From: Deltaproteobacteria bacterium
Lineage (GTDB): Bacteria > Desulfobacterota > Desulfobacteria > Desulfobacterales > B30-G6
NCBI GenBank assembly: GCA_022340465.1
Contig: JAJDNW010000008.1
Coordinates: 1-61,932, forward strand
DNA: 61,932 bases
Direction: 5' to 3'
The position numbers and the translations under genes were made by a program. The notes below the pieces were generated by a model that worked only from the letters and a program-made list of their open reading frames with translations, did no database searches and was not told the origin of the DNA. Positions 50,510 to 61,200 of the stretch are shown one piece after another; position 1 is the first letter of the stretch; the number at the start of each line of letters is the position of its first letter.

Positions 50510-52756
50510 ATGCTCAACCTGCTGAAAAAAATCTTCAGGCTCAATCCGGTTACGCTCACCGTCATTCTTATCGCTCTCGGCATCCTGCTCTATCTGATCG
50601 AAATACCTTTCCTGGAACTCGTGGAGTTGAAAACCGTAGACCTGCGGTTTGCCGGGAGGAAAAACGTTTCTCAAAATTCCAAGGTCGTTTTAGCGGTCAT
50701 AGATGAAAAAAGCGTCGACCGTGAGGGGAAATGGGTCTGGCCGCGGTCGAAAATCGCCGACCTCGTAACGAAGTTGTCCGATGCCGGCGCCGAGGTAATC
50801 GCCCTGGACCTCGTGATGTCCGAGCCCGATGAAAAAAGTGTGGTGAGCACCATTGCCGGGATCGAACGCAACCTGACGAATCTGGATGCCGACAACAAGG
50901 CATATCTGGAAAAACTGAAAAAGAGCTCCGACAACGACCGACTGCTGGCCGACGCCATCCTTGGATCCAAAGCCAAGGTCGTGCTGGGTTACTTTTTTCA
51001 GATGGAAAAAGAACACAGCGGAGACGAAGACGAGGCGCTGGCGCGAGAGGAGGCACACAGTATTCGCAGCTCCCGTTACGGCATTACGCGTTACCTCAGC
51101 GGATCGGCGATGCAGGCGCCTCTTTTTAAAGCCATGGTTGCCAACGGGAATATTCCTTCCATCGCATCGACCACCGAGTACAGCGGTTATTTCAACATGT
51201 TTCCGGATATCGACGGGGTCGTGCGCTGGATACCGGCCGTCATCAGCTACCGGGACGAGACGTATGCCCCGCTTTCGCTGATGACGGTGAGCGCTCTTCT
51301 CGGCGAGCGCCCTCGGCTGATGGTGGCGGATTACGGCGTCGAAAAGGTCGAAATCGGCCCATACGCTATTCCGACGGATGAACTGGGGCGCATCATGATC
51401 AACTACCGGGGCGACGCCAAAACCTTCCGGCACATATCGATCACCGACATCCTGAACGGAGAGGTCCCGGCGGATGTTTTCAGTGGCAAAATCGTCATGG
51501 TGGGCGCCACGGCCGTGGGTATCTACGACATGCGTGTGACCCCGTTTTCGAGTGTTTTCCCGGGGGTAGAAATCCATGCCAATATCGTTGACAGCGTGCT
51601 TTCGAGAGACTTCCTTTTTCAACCCGCCTGGGCGGGCGTCTTCGACATCGCGGTGATCGTGCTTGCCGGCGCAATCCTCGGCTTCGTCCTGCCCAGGGTA
51701 AGCGTGTTCCCGGGCATTGCAACGGCCGGCCTGCTCTTTTTCGGACACATGTATTTCTGCCGTTATATCTTCAACGCCCGCGGATGGATCCTCAACATGG
51801 TCTATCCCCTGATGGTCATATTGGCGGTGTACATCGGCATCACGGCCTACAAATACCTGGTGGAATCACGGCAAAAACGCTTTATCCGCAATGCCTTTTC
51901 CACCTATCTGGCTCCGACGGTCGTCAAGAAGCTCATCGATTCGCCCGAGACCCTGGAATTGGGGGGGGAGGAGCGGGATATCACGGCATTTTTCTCGGAT
52001 GTCCAAGGGTTCACGAGCATTTCCGAAAAATTGACGCCGGCCGAGTTGGTGGAGCTGCTGAACGAGTTCCTGACCGAAATGACGGACATCATCCTGCAGC
52101 ATGAAGGCACCGTGGACAAGTTCGAAGGAGACGCCATCATTGCCTTCTTCGGAGCGCCCAACGAGCTGGGAAACCAGGCGGAAACGGCGGCAATAACCTG
52201 TGTCCATATGCAGAAACGCCTGCATGAACTGCGTCTGAAATGGAAGAGCGAAGGGCGTCCGGAACTGAAAATGCGGATAGGGTTGTGCACCGGGCCCGCC
52301 GTTGTCGGGAACATGGGTTCCAGAAATCGAATGGACTACACCATGATGGGAGACACGGTCAACACCGCCGCCCGGCTCGAAGGGGTGAACAAGGTTTACG
52401 GCATCTACTCCCTGGTCTGTGAACAAACGTTCAAGCGGGCCGGCGACCGGGTGGTCGGCCGCGAAATTGACGCCATCAACGTTGTGGGCAAGAAGGAACC
52501 CGTCGTGGTCTACCAGCTTCTTGGTTTTCCCGAAGAGACGGATGAAAAAATACGGGGCACGATCCAACACTACGCGGCCGGGCTCCAAAACTACCGGCAG
52601 ATGCGGTGGGATGACGCCCTCGCGTGTTTCCAGGCCGCCCTGGAAATTAGCCCCGATGACGGCCCCAGTATGACCATGGCCGGACGCTGCAGGGAATACC
52701 GCCAAAATCCGCCTGCGGCCGGCTGGAACGGTTCCTACACCATGAAAACGAAATAA
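50510..52756 (+). CDS. CHASE2-domain adenylate/guanylate cyclase
   Basis: A membrane receptor with a class III nucleotide cyclase. Layout (numbering from upstream GTG 50465): signal-anchor helix 30-50; extracytoplasmic CHASE2 domain about 50-388; three membrane helices about 392-410, 416-434 and 443-463; cyclase domain about 503-670. Catalytic features: FFSDVQGFTSIS with metal Asp 512, EGDAIIAFFGAP with the second Asp, and MGDTVNTAARLEG with the transition-state Asn. It ends in a helical tail (AALEISPDDGPS). The ATG at 50510 has AGGA eight bases upstream. The gene is the first of four linked signalling genes. cAMP is the likely product; the ligand is unknown. Confidence 0.88.
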   Translation: MLNLLKKIFRLNPVTLTVILIALGILLYLIEIPFLELVELKTVDLRFAGRKNVSQNSKVVLAVIDEKSVDREGKWVWPRSKIADLVTKLSDAGAEVIALDLVMSEPDEKSVVSTIAGIERNLTNLDADNKAYLEKLKKSSDNDRLLADAILGSKAKVVLGYFFQMEKEHSGDEDEALAREEAHSIRSSRYGITRYLSGSAMQAPLFKAMVANGNIPSIASTTEYSGYFNMFPDIDGVVRWIPAVISYRDETYAPLSLMTVSALLGERPRLMVADYGVEKVEIGPYAIPTDELGRIMINYRGDAKTFRHISITDILNGEVPADVFSGKIVMVGATAVGIYDMRVTPFSSVFPGVEIHANIVDSVLSRDFLFQPAWAGVFDIAVIVLAGAILGFVLPRVSVFPGIATAGLLFFGHMYFCRYIFNARGWILNMVYPLMVILAVYIGITAYKYLVESRQKRFIRNAFSTYLAPTVVKKLIDSPETLELGGEERDITAFFSDVQGFTSISEKLTPAELVELLNEFLTEMTDIILQHEGTVDKFEGDAIIAFFGAPNELGNQAETAAITCVHMQKRLHELRLKWKSEGRPELKMRIGLCTGPAVVGNMGSRNRMDYTMMGDTVNTAARLEGVNKVYGIYSLVCEQTFKRAGDRVVGREIDAINVVGKKEPVVVYQLLGFPEETDEKIRGTIQHYAAGLQNYRQMRWDDALACFQAALEISPDDGPSMTMAGRCREYRQNPPAAGWNGSYTMKTK

Positions 52757-52769
52757 CAGGTAATCGAAC

Positions 52770-55328
52770 ATGGGCATAGTTAAAAGACATCCCGCGCTGT
52801 TTTTCGGCTTGGGCCTTACGGCTCTGTTTCTGATTTTCTGGTTCGTGCGGCTGCCGTTCATAGATGTTCTGGATCTGAAGGTTTACGACATCATGATGAA
52901 ATTCAGGGGGCAGGCCGACAGTCCCAGCAACATCGTCATGGTCGATATCGACGACGCCTCCATAGAGAAACTCGGCAGGTGGCCCTGGCCACGCTCCCTG
53001 ATTGCCAAAGGTGTCGAAAGAATCAATGCCGGCCATCCGAAAGTTATCGGGCTTAATTTGCTTCTGACAGAGCCGGAGACCAGCCCCGGTCTCGAGGAGT
53101 TGGTTAAACTCGAAGAGATGCTTGAAGGGAAGCCGGAAAAGGAGGAGGGAACTGCCAATGCCCGCCTGCTCGGGGCCATAGGGGAAGCCAAGGCGAGGCT
53201 GGACCATGACAAAATGCTCACCGCGGCCATGGCCGCTTCGGGAAATGTGATCCTGCCGTTTTTCTTCAAGGAGGCCGCGGTCACCAGGGAGGAAACCGTT
53301 GAACCCGGCGATCCGATCATGTCCGCCTCCATTCAGAATGTCCATAGAGAGCAGGGTGTCCCGGTGCCGCGCGGCGACGACATCGTGCTACCGATCGACC
53401 CGTTTTTAGAGGCCGCGGCCGGTATCGGACATTTCAACCTGTCCTACGACATGGACGGCACCGCCCGAAAGGAACGCCTGGTTTACGAGTTCGGCGGATT
53501 GTATTTTCCTTCTTACACCCTGAGACTCGCCGCCTATTATCTGAATGTCGGATTGGAGGAAGTGAACGCCGATTTGGGCACGTCCGTGAACCTGGGCTCC
53601 CTGGTGGAGATTCCCACCACGTTCTATTCGGAGCTGCTGGTCAGTTTCAAGGGCCCCCGGGGTTCGTTCAAACGCTTCTCTTACGTTGACGTCATCGACG
53701 ACAAAATTCCAACCACCGTCTTCAAAGACAAGCTCGTGTTGGTGAGCCCCTCGGCGGCCGGTATCATGAATCCGCTGAGCACCCCGACAGACCCGACCAT
53801 GCCTGTTGGCGAGTTCACCGCCCAGACCATATGGGCCATGCTCAACAAGCAGTTCGTCCAAAAGCCGCTGTGGTCCGATATGCTCGAGCTGCTGCTTATT
53901 GTGCTGCTGGGAATCGTCATCGCCGTTATTCTGCCTCGCATGAAAGCCGTTGTTGCCGGGTCTGTTTTTATCGCGATTCTGCTCATTTTTATGTTGGGCG
54001 ACATCTACCTGTTTGTCGCCAGGGGCATGTGGGTGCCGTCCGTGTATCCACTGCTCGAGATCATCATCGGTTATATCGGGGTGGTCAGCCTGGGTTATTT
54101 TGCCACAGAGGCATCCAAGGAGAAAGTGGAAGGCGAGTCTGCCGAAACCAACCGCATGCTCGGGTTGAGTTTTCAAAGCCAGGGAATGCTCGACATGGCT
54201 TTCGACAAGTTCCGACGGGTACCGGTAAACGATGAAATGAAGGATATCCTCTACAATCTTGGACTGGACTACGAAAGAAAACGCCAGTTCAACAAAGCTG
54301 CTTCCGTGTATGAATACATTGAAGGAGCCGACAAGCATTTCAAGGATGTCGTCGGAAGAAAAATGAAGCTCATGCAGGCCAGCGAAACCATGATGTTCGG
54401 CGACCGATTTCTTGCCGGCAGCGGCGAACGCGACATGCTCGATACCGGAAGCGAAATAAAGCCAACCCTGGGCCGTTATGAAGTCGAGAAGCAACTGGGC
54501 AAGGGAGCCATGGGCATAGTGTATCTTGGCAAAGACCCGCGCATCAACAGGACCACGGCTATAAAGACCTTTCGCTTCACCGATGATTTCCAAGAGAGCG
54601 AGATAGCTGAGCTGAAGGAGAAGTTTTTCAGGGAGGCCGAAAGTGCAGGGACGCTTTCGCATCCGAATATCGTCACCATTTACGACGCCGGCGATGAACA
54701 GGATCTGGCCTACATTGCCATGGAATACCTGGAAGGGGAGGATTTGCAAAAATACATCAAGAGGGACAACCTGCTTCCCATGCGCAAGGTTATCTCTTAC
54801 GTCGCCGACATCGCCGACGGCCTCGACTATGCCCATAAACGTGGTATCGTCCACCGGGACATCAAACCGGCCAACGTAATGCTGCTCAAGAACGGCATGG
54901 TCAAAATCACCGACTTCGGCATCGCCAGAATCACGGCCACATCACAGACCCGGACGGGTGTGGTCAAGGGCACGCCGTATTACATGTCGCCGGAACAGTT
55001 TTCCGGCAAGAAGGTCGACGGAAGATCAGATATTTTTTCGCTGGGGGTCATGATGTACCAGCTGTTGACGGCTACCCTCCCGTTCTACGCCGACAACCCG
55101 GCTGCGTTGATGCACAAGATCATGAATGCACCTCATCCGGACCCGAGGAAGGTCAACCCCAAGATCGTAAAACCGCTGGTGCTGATTCTGGACAAGGCGC
55201 TGGCCAAGGACAGGGAAAAGCGGTACCAGACGGCGGCCCGTATGTGTTCACATCTGCGGCAGTTAGGTAACAAAATCGACCAGGTGACGGCTCGGCAAAA
55301 AGCGCGGTCCCACCCTGCCGGACCTTGA
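52770..55328 (+). CDS. CHASE2-domain serine/threonine protein kinase
   Basis: 852 residues: one N-terminal membrane helix (about 10-28), an extracytoplasmic CHASE2 domain (about 30-360), three membrane helices (about 370-445), a helical TPR-like linker (about 455-525), and a Hanks-type kinase domain (about 570-830). Kinase marks: GKGAMGIVYLG (P-loop), AIKTF (Lys), IVHRDIKPANVM (catalytic loop near 692), ITDFGIARI (Mg loop), GTPYYMSPEQF (activation segment), and GRSDIFSLGVMMYQLL. All catalytic residues are present, so it is probably active. Twelve bases after the cyclase, in the same operon. It shares the CHASE2 sensor family with that protein, so both may read one signal. Confidence 0.9.
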   Translation: MGIVKRHPALFFGLGLTALFLIFWFVRLPFIDVLDLKVYDIMMKFRGQADSPSNIVMVDIDDASIEKLGRWPWPRSLIAKGVERINAGHPKVIGLNLLLTEPETSPGLEELVKLEEMLEGKPEKEEGTANARLLGAIGEAKARLDHDKMLTAAMAASGNVILPFFFKEAAVTREETVEPGDPIMSASIQNVHREQGVPVPRGDDIVLPIDPFLEAAAGIGHFNLSYDMDGTARKERLVYEFGGLYFPSYTLRLAAYYLNVGLEEVNADLGTSVNLGSLVEIPTTFYSELLVSFKGPRGSFKRFSYVDVIDDKIPTTVFKDKLVLVSPSAAGIMNPLSTPTDPTMPVGEFTAQTIWAMLNKQFVQKPLWSDMLELLLIVLLGIVIAVILPRMKAVVAGSVFIAILLIFMLGDIYLFVARGMWVPSVYPLLEIIIGYIGVVSLGYFATEASKEKVEGESAETNRMLGLSFQSQGMLDMAFDKFRRVPVNDEMKDILYNLGLDYERKRQFNKAASVYEYIEGADKHFKDVVGRKMKLMQASETMMFGDRFLAGSGERDMLDTGSEIKPTLGRYEVEKQLGKGAMGIVYLGKDPRINRTTAIKTFRFTDDFQESEIAELKEKFFREAESAGTLSHPNIVTIYDAGDEQDLAYIAMEYLEGEDLQKYIKRDNLLPMRKVISYVADIADGLDYAHKRGIVHRDIKPANVMLLKNGMVKITDFGIARITATSQTRTGVVKGTPYYMSPEQFSGKKVDGRSDIFSLGVMMYQLLTATLPFYADNPAALMHKIMNAPHPDPRKVNPKIVKPLVLILDKALAKDREKRYQTAARMCSHLRQLGNKIDQVTARQKARSHPAGP

Positions 55329-55387
55329 CCAGGGAGCGGTTTTATTATACCCTAAACACGGGCTAACTAGCATCTAACAGGACTTAT

Positions 55388-56200
55388 ATGTACGTCATTG
55401 AATCGGCCGGTCTGACAGACATCGGAAGGTATCGAAAAAACAACGAAGACGCTTTGTTTCTGGATGATAACCAGCAACTCTATGTGGTTGCCGACGGCAT
55501 GGGTGGTCACCAGGCCGGGGAGATCGCCAGTGGCATCGTTGTTGAAACCCTGTGGGACTACATCAAACGCTTCGAAAGCGGCGAGGGTGATGTAGAAGAA
55601 CTCGAAGACCAGGACGAGTCGCTGTCCAAAGAAGCCAACCGGCTGCTGGCGGGCATTTATCTGGCCAACAAAAGTGTTTATCATACAGCCCAGGAGAAAG
55701 AAGACTACCGCGGTATGGGGTCGACCGTATCATCGGTGTATTTTACGGAGAATACGCTGATCGCCGCCAATGTGGGAGACAGTCCCATCTACCTTGTTCA
55801 CGACGGGAGCATCGAAATGCTCTCCGTTCAGCATACGGTGCTTGCGGAACAGGCCGCCATGGACCCTCAGGGAGCCGATCAACTGGCGGACGAGTTCAGA
55901 CACATGCTGACGCGTGCCATCGGCGTGGACGAAAACGTAAAAGCAGATATTTCCGAAATCCAGTGTTTCCAAGGCGACATTCTGGTCATCGGCTCCGACG
56001 GCCTGACGGAAGCGATCGAAAAGGAAGAGATCCACGACGTGGTGAAAAGGGAAAAACCGGAAAATGCCTGCCGTACGCTCGTAGACCTGGCCAACGAAAG
56101 AGGCGGGAGAGACAACATTACGGTAATTGTGCTTAAGGTCAAGAAAACCAATATAAGACCGGGTGGTTTTTTTCGATTCCTGTCAAAAATTTTCAGATAA
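55388..56200 (+). CDS. PP2C-family serine/threonine phosphatase
   Basis: A soluble metal-dependent phosphatase that would reverse the neighbouring kinase. 270 residues: IGRYRKNNEDALFL (metal-binding NED), VVADGMGGHQAGEIAS near 33, GMGSTVSSVYF near 117, ANVGDSPIYLV near 134 and IGSDGLTEAI near 200, then RGGRDNITVIVLKV near 237. All metal-binding Asp residues appear present. The gene lies 59 bases after the kinase and 27 before the FHA gene, a standard STK-phosphatase-FHA set. Confidence 0.92.
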   Translation: MYVIESAGLTDIGRYRKNNEDALFLDDNQQLYVVADGMGGHQAGEIASGIVVETLWDYIKRFESGEGDVEELEDQDESLSKEANRLLAGIYLANKSVYHTAQEKEDYRGMGSTVSSVYFTENTLIAANVGDSPIYLVHDGSIEMLSVQHTVLAEQAAMDPQGADQLADEFRHMLTRAIGVDENVKADISEIQCFQGDILVIGSDGLTEAIEKEEIHDVVKREKPENACRTLVDLANERGGRDNITVIVLKVKKTNIRPGGFFRFLSKIFR

Positions 56201-56227
56201 CCAGATAACCGTAAAGAGGACTCCATC

Positions 56228-56932
56228 ATGCCGGTGCTGACACTCAAATTCAAAGACACCAAAATCAATGACTACAGGCTGCAGGAGGGCGGCAATCTGA
56301 CCATCGGACGCAGGGACGCTAACAACATCGTTATCGAAAACCTCGCCGTTTCCGGCTTCCATGCCAAGATCGACTCCATCGACAAGGGGTATCTGCTCAC
56401 CGATCTCAAAAGCAAAAACGGGACGTTCGTAAACGGACAACTCGTCGCGTCGCACTGGCTGGGCCACGGTGATACGATCAATATAGGCAAACATACGCTG
56501 CTGTTCATTTTCGAAGATGGGGAGGAAAGAAGCTCCGCCTCCGGCTCCATGGACAAGACCATGGTGATGGACACCGACAAGTACAGGGATATGTTGTCCA
56601 AAAGTTCCTCCAACGCTGCCGGACAGCTGCGGCAAAGCGAATCCAACGGTGTGCTTTCTTTTCTTTCCGGAGATCTAAAAGAGTACGAAATCAAGAAAAA
56701 GCTTGTCAAAATCGGAAAAGACAACTCTTCAGACATCATCGTCGGCGGACTGATGACGGGAAAGACGGCCGCCACCATAAGCAAACGTCCCAAGGGCTAC
56801 TACCTCAGCTACGTCGGCGGCATGGCCAAACCGAAGGTGAACAACGAGGTCGTCAGGGAGTCGGTGCTGCTCAAGGAGTTTGACACGATCGAAATCGGAT
56901 CCTTAAAAGCCCAGTTCGTATTCAAGTCGTGA
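56228..56932 (+). CDS. Tandem FHA-domain protein
   Basis: 234 residues with two phosphothreonine-binding FHA domains. The first (about 12-95) shows LTIGRRDANNIVIENLAVSG, FHAKID, LKSKNGTFVNG and GDTINIGK. The second (about 145-232) is more divergent (VKIGKDNSSDIIVGGLM, then SKRPKGYYLSYVGG) and lacks the clear SxxH, having TGKTAATI. An acidic linker (about 97-140) separates them. GAGGA precedes the ATG. It is the likely reader of the kinase's phosphorylation. No other catalytic domain is present. Confidence 0.85.
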   Translation: MPVLTLKFKDTKINDYRLQEGGNLTIGRRDANNIVIENLAVSGFHAKIDSIDKGYLLTDLKSKNGTFVNGQLVASHWLGHGDTINIGKHTLLFIFEDGEERSSASGSMDKTMVMDTDKYRDMLSKSSSNAAGQLRQSESNGVLSFLSGDLKEYEIKKKLVKIGKDNSSDIIVGGLMTGKTAATISKRPKGYYLSYVGGMAKPKVNNEVVRESVLLKEFDTIEIGSLKAQFVFKS

Positions 56933-57048
56933 ATGCCCCTATCGAAATGACAAGAACCAAAGCGAGAGGGGAACCGACTGCAACATCACGCTGACGTTCG
57001 CGGAGCGCCACCGGTGAACGACGGCGTGATTGCTTTAAGGAGTACATC

Positions 57049-57432
57049 TTGGATATCAACACGCACCTAGCCATCGACCGTAGGCTCTGCGGCACACCCG
57101 TTGCGATAGACACCCGTTATGCCCGTGTGGAAATGGCCCTTACCGAGGAGATGACCGCCGATGCGGCCGGCCTGGTGCACGGCGGATTCATCTTCGGCCT
57201 GGCCGACTATGCCGCCATGCTGGCTGTCAATGACCCCAATGTCGTCCTGGGTGGAGCCGATGTGACTTTTTTAAAGCCGGTGGCCATCGAAGAAAGGGTT
57301 GTCGCCGAAGCATCCGTTGAAGATGTGAAAGGCAAAAAGCATGTGGTGCACGTCATGGTGAAGCGTGAAACCGAGACAGTTTTTCGAGGTGTCTTCACCT
57401 GCTTTGTGCTGGAAAAGCATGTCCTGGAATAA
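57049..57432 (+). CDS. Hotdog-fold thioesterase (PaaI-like)
   Basis: 127 residues of the 4HBT/PaaI-type hotdog family, which hydrolyses acyl-CoA or acyl-ACP thioesters. Core: VHGGFIFGLADYAAMLAVN near residue 43 and VTFLKPVAIEERVVAEASV near 74. A TTG start codon is supported by AAGGAG six bases upstream; no ATG lies near. It lies after the FHA gene but with 116 bases between, so it is probably independent. Substrate unknown. Confidence 0.75.
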   Translation: MDINTHLAIDRRLCGTPVAIDTRYARVEMALTEEMTADAAGLVHGGFIFGLADYAAMLAVNDPNVVLGGADVTFLKPVAIEERVVAEASVEDVKGKKHVVHVMVKRETETVFRGVFTCFVLEKHVLE

Positions 57433-57451
57433 AATCGCGTGTCACGATTTT
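57431..57451 (+). terminator. AAAATCG/CGATTTT stem-loop after the thioesterase gene
   Basis: AAAATCG (57431-57437), loop of seven bases, CGATTTT (57445-57451), starting within the stop codon of the thioesterase gene. It is the type of hairpin seen at intrinsic terminators but has only a short T-run. It abuts the 25-bp hairpin repeat (57448-57472). Confidence 0.45.
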
Positions 57452-57472
57452 ATGAAACGCGACTTCGTCGCT
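57448..57472 (+). repeat. 25-bp hairpin repeat, copy 3 (compensated stem)
   Basis: TTTTATGAAAC then GCGAC-TTC-GTCGC then T. Compared with copies 1 and 2 (GCGGC-TGC-GCCGC), the stem has G to A in the left arm and C to T in the right at pairing positions, so the stem is kept. The loop differs (TTC versus TGC). Confidence 0.65.
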
Positions 57473-57533
57473 ACAGAAAATATACGGTTTTAGATTGAAG
57501 TTGCCCTGACCAAAATCATAGGAGGTAGTGGGC

Positions 57534-58199
57534 GTGAAGAAAAAAGTGGGTGTTTTGTTGTCCGGTTGCGGTGTGTTCGACGGTTCAGAGATACACGAAT
57601 CCGTGCTGACCCTTCTGTACCTCGACCGTGCCGGCGTTGAAACCATCTGTATGGCTCCCGATATGGAGCAGATGCACGTCGTCAATCATCTGACCCAGGA
57701 GGAAACCGGCGAGCGTCGCAACGTGCTGGTGGAGTCCGCCCGGATTGCGCGGGGAAATATCGTGGATGTCGGAGACGTCAAGGCCGAAACCTTGGACGCC
57801 TTGATCATTCCCGGCGGATTCGGCGCCGCAAAAAATCTGAGTGACTTTGCCGTCAAGGGCGCCCAGGCGGCCGTCGTGCCCGAGGTGGCCGAGATCATAT
57901 CTGCAGTCGTCACCGCGGGAAAACCGGTCGGGGCCATGTGCATAGCGCCCGCCACACTGACCAAGGCGCTGGCATCCCATCACCCGAGTGTCACCATCGG
58001 CAACGACCCGGACACGGCCCTGGCCATCGAGGAAATGGGAGGCGAACATCGTGCCTGCACGGTGGAGATGATTCATCGCGACCAAAATAACCGTCTGGTC
58101 ACCACCCCGGCGTACATGCTGGGACCGGGCATCAAAGATATAGCCGTAGGCATCGAAAAGCTGGTGAACGAAGTGGTGGGCATGATCGGCGAGAAATGA
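57534..58199 (+). CDS. elbB: ElbB/DJ-1-PfpI-type glyoxalase-like protein
   Basis: A DJ-1/PfpI fold protein of the ElbB (YhbL) group, first linked to isoprenoid synthesis and later shown to have weak glyoxalase activity in vitro; its physiological role is unclear. VGVLLSGCGVFDGSEIHESV at the start is near-identical in kind to E. coli ElbB. ALIIPGGFGAAKNLSDFA follows near 84, and the elbow Cys is in VGAMCIAPATLTKAL near 130. The GTG at 57534 was chosen over the one at 57528 because GGAGG then lies eight bases upstream and the E. coli protein begins at this point. Confidence 0.88.
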   Translation: MKKKVGVLLSGCGVFDGSEIHESVLTLLYLDRAGVETICMAPDMEQMHVVNHLTQEETGERRNVLVESARIARGNIVDVGDVKAETLDALIIPGGFGAAKNLSDFAVKGAQAAVVPEVAEIISAVVTAGKPVGAMCIAPATLTKALASHHPSVTIGNDPDTALAIEEMGGEHRACTVEMIHRDQNNRLVTTPAYMLGPGIKDIAVGIEKLVNEVVGMIGEK

Positions 58200-58205
58200 T
58201 TGAAA

Positions 58206-61200
58206 ATGCCCGGACTGACCATTCACTGCAGCAACCGTCTGGAAGTGCTTTTGCAAACGCTCGCCCGGGAGATTGAACGCCCCCTCGATTCCGTTTTTTC
58301 GCCGGAGGTTGTCGTAACCCAGAGCCCGGGAATGGCGCGTTGGATTGCCATGGAACTGGCGCAAATACATCGCATCAGCGCCAATCTGGCATTCCCTTTT
58401 CCCAACGCATTCCTGAAAATGTTGTGTGAAAAGCTTTCCCTCGCGTCGCCTCTGGAAGATCCGTTCGAACCGGCTGTCCTGACCTTCCGGGTCATGCAAA
58501 AACTGCCCGATTGCCTGGACCGCAAGGGATATGACGTCCTGCGAAGCTACCTGGGAGGAGACACGCGCCACATCAGACTGCTGCAGCTGTCCAGGGAAAT
58601 AGCACACCTGTACGATCAGTATTTGGTCTTTCGTCCGGAGATCGTCCTGGAATGGGAACACGGAAGTAACGAGGTGCCCAACGGGCACTCCTGGCAGGCC
58701 GACCTGTGGCGCGAGGTCGTGTCGGGCTGTGAAAACATGCACCGAATAAGCATGCACACCGGCCTCATCGCCAGGCTCCGCAATGGGCCGTCCGCCGTCG
58801 AACACCTACCGGAGAGGGTTTCCATTTTCGGCGTTTCGTATCTGCCCGCCTTCCACCTGCAGATACTGGCCGCCCTGGCCGATACGATCCCGGTCGACTG
58901 GTACCTGTTGAGCCCGTGCCGGCAATACTGGGGGGATGTGGTCACCGATCGTGACATCAGGAGAATAAAGGAAACGTACGCCCGCAAAACCGGTGCCGAC
59001 ACCTACCTTCATCTCGACAAAGGCAACTCGCTGCTGGCATCCATGGGCACCCAGGGCCGCGATTTTCTGAACATGATCGCGGAGCTGGGCTGCGATATCA
59101 AAGAGGAATACCTTCCACCCGAAAGGAGCAGCCTGCTGACAAGCGTTCAGGCCGATATCCTGGACATGCTGGATGCTCCGAAAACGGTTGCAAACGACCG
59201 GACGGTCGCGGGGGCTGACGGTTCCATCGAAATTCATGCCTGCCACAGCATCATGCGCGAAATCGAAGTCCTCCATGACAATCTTCTGCAGATGTTTCAC
59301 CTGGACCCGCAACTGCACCCCCGGGACATTCTGGTGATGACGCCGGACATCGATGCGTACGCCCCTTTTATCCAGGCGGTGTTCGAACGGTCGATCGACG
59401 GGGAACCAACGATTCCCTTCAGTCTGGCCGACCGGTCGTTCATCAACCAGGACAGGGTGTCCGATGCCTTTTTCGCCGTTCTCGACATGGCCGACAGCCG
59501 AATGGAGGCTGAAAGGGTCACCGGTTTTCTCGATCGCGACATCATCCGCGATACATTCAATCTGAGCGAACAGGACGTGGCCACGATCGGTGAATGGGTT
59601 CAGGATCTCAACGTCCGCTGGGGGCTGGATGGGGCCGATCGGCAGACGCACGGTTTGCCGTATTTCGAAGAAAATTCATGGAAAAGCGGCATCGACCGCC
59701 TTTTGCTGGGTTATGCCATGGCGGAACGGGACGGGCAGATGTTCCACGGCATACTCCCCTTCGACGACATGGAAGGAGACCGTGCCCGCATTCTGGGAAA
59801 TTTCCTGGAATACGTCAGCTGCCTCATGGCGGTCATCGAGGATTTGAAAAAGCCAAAAACGCTGGAGGGTTGGGCGACGACCACGGGCAAAATCATCGAC
59901 CGCATGTTTTCGACGGATGCGGCATCGGAGAAGGAGGTGCTCCGGTTGAAGGCACTGGTGGCCGATCTGAAACGGGTTCAGCTTATATCGAAGTACGATG
60001 GCGCTCTGGCCCTGGATGCCCTGGTGTACCTTTTGCGGCATGCCATGCAGAACGTTCCCTTCGGTTCGGGATTTTTGTCCGGCAGCGTCACTTTTTGCGC
60101 CATGCTGCCCATGCGCAGTATCCCTTTCAAGGTCATCTGCCTCATAGGCATGCATGGAAACGCCTTTCCGAGGGAGGGCGGCAAGCCCGGGTTCGACATG
60201 ATGGCGTCGCACCCCAGGCGTGGCGACCGTTCACGCAGAAACGACGACAAATATCTTTTTCTGGAAGCCCTGATTTCAGCCAGAAAAAAGCTTTACATCA
60301 GCTTCATAGGGAGAGACATTCAGGACAATTCCCCGTTGGCTCCATCGGTGCTGGCGAGTGAATTGATGGACTATCTAACCGCGGGGTACGGCGTTGCGGT
60401 CGAAAATATCGTTCGGGAGCACCCGCTCCAGGCCTTTTCCCAGGACTATTTCAGGGTGACGTCGGATCTGTTCAGCTACTCCCAGGAGAACTTTGCCGCG
60501 GCTATGGCATCGCACCGTCCCGAAGCGATGCCCAAGGTCCCGCCGCCCCCCTCATTGCCGGTACCCGGCGATACCTTCAAAACGATGGATGCCGACACGT
60601 TGGGGCTGTTTTTCAGCAACCCGGTCAAGTTTTTCATGCAAAAGCGCATCGGGCTGTTTCTCGAACCGGACGACAAGAGTGCCGAAGACCGGGAACACTT
60701 TCGGCTGGAAGGTCTGGGCGCGTACAGGGCGGGGCTGGATTCTTTAAACTGGGTCAACAAGGGGCGGCCCCTGACGGATCTCAAGGCGGTTTTCAAGGCC
60801 AGAGGCGTGTTGCCGCCCGGGCAGGTCGGGGAGCACGACTATGCCGGTCTGGCTGCGGAGGTGCGGGAAATGATGGGAAGGGTGGGGGAATGGACCTCCG
60901 GCGAAAAGCCCGTGATGCGGGGCATTGACCTGCACCTGGAAAATTTTCGTATCACAGGCACCCTTGCGGATGATTACGGCAACGGCCTGGTTCTGGTGCG
61001 GTTTGCCAACTTCAACGCCGCGGAACTCGTGCGCTTCTGGATCCGCCATCTGTTGCTGTGTGCCGCAGAACCGGAAAAAAAGGAATGGCGCAGTGCGTAC
61101 CTGAGCAGAAATGCCACCATCGTCATCGGTGCGGTTGACAACACCCGAGAGCTTCTGGCATATCTTCTGCGCCTTTACTGGGAGGGACTTTCGCTGCCTC

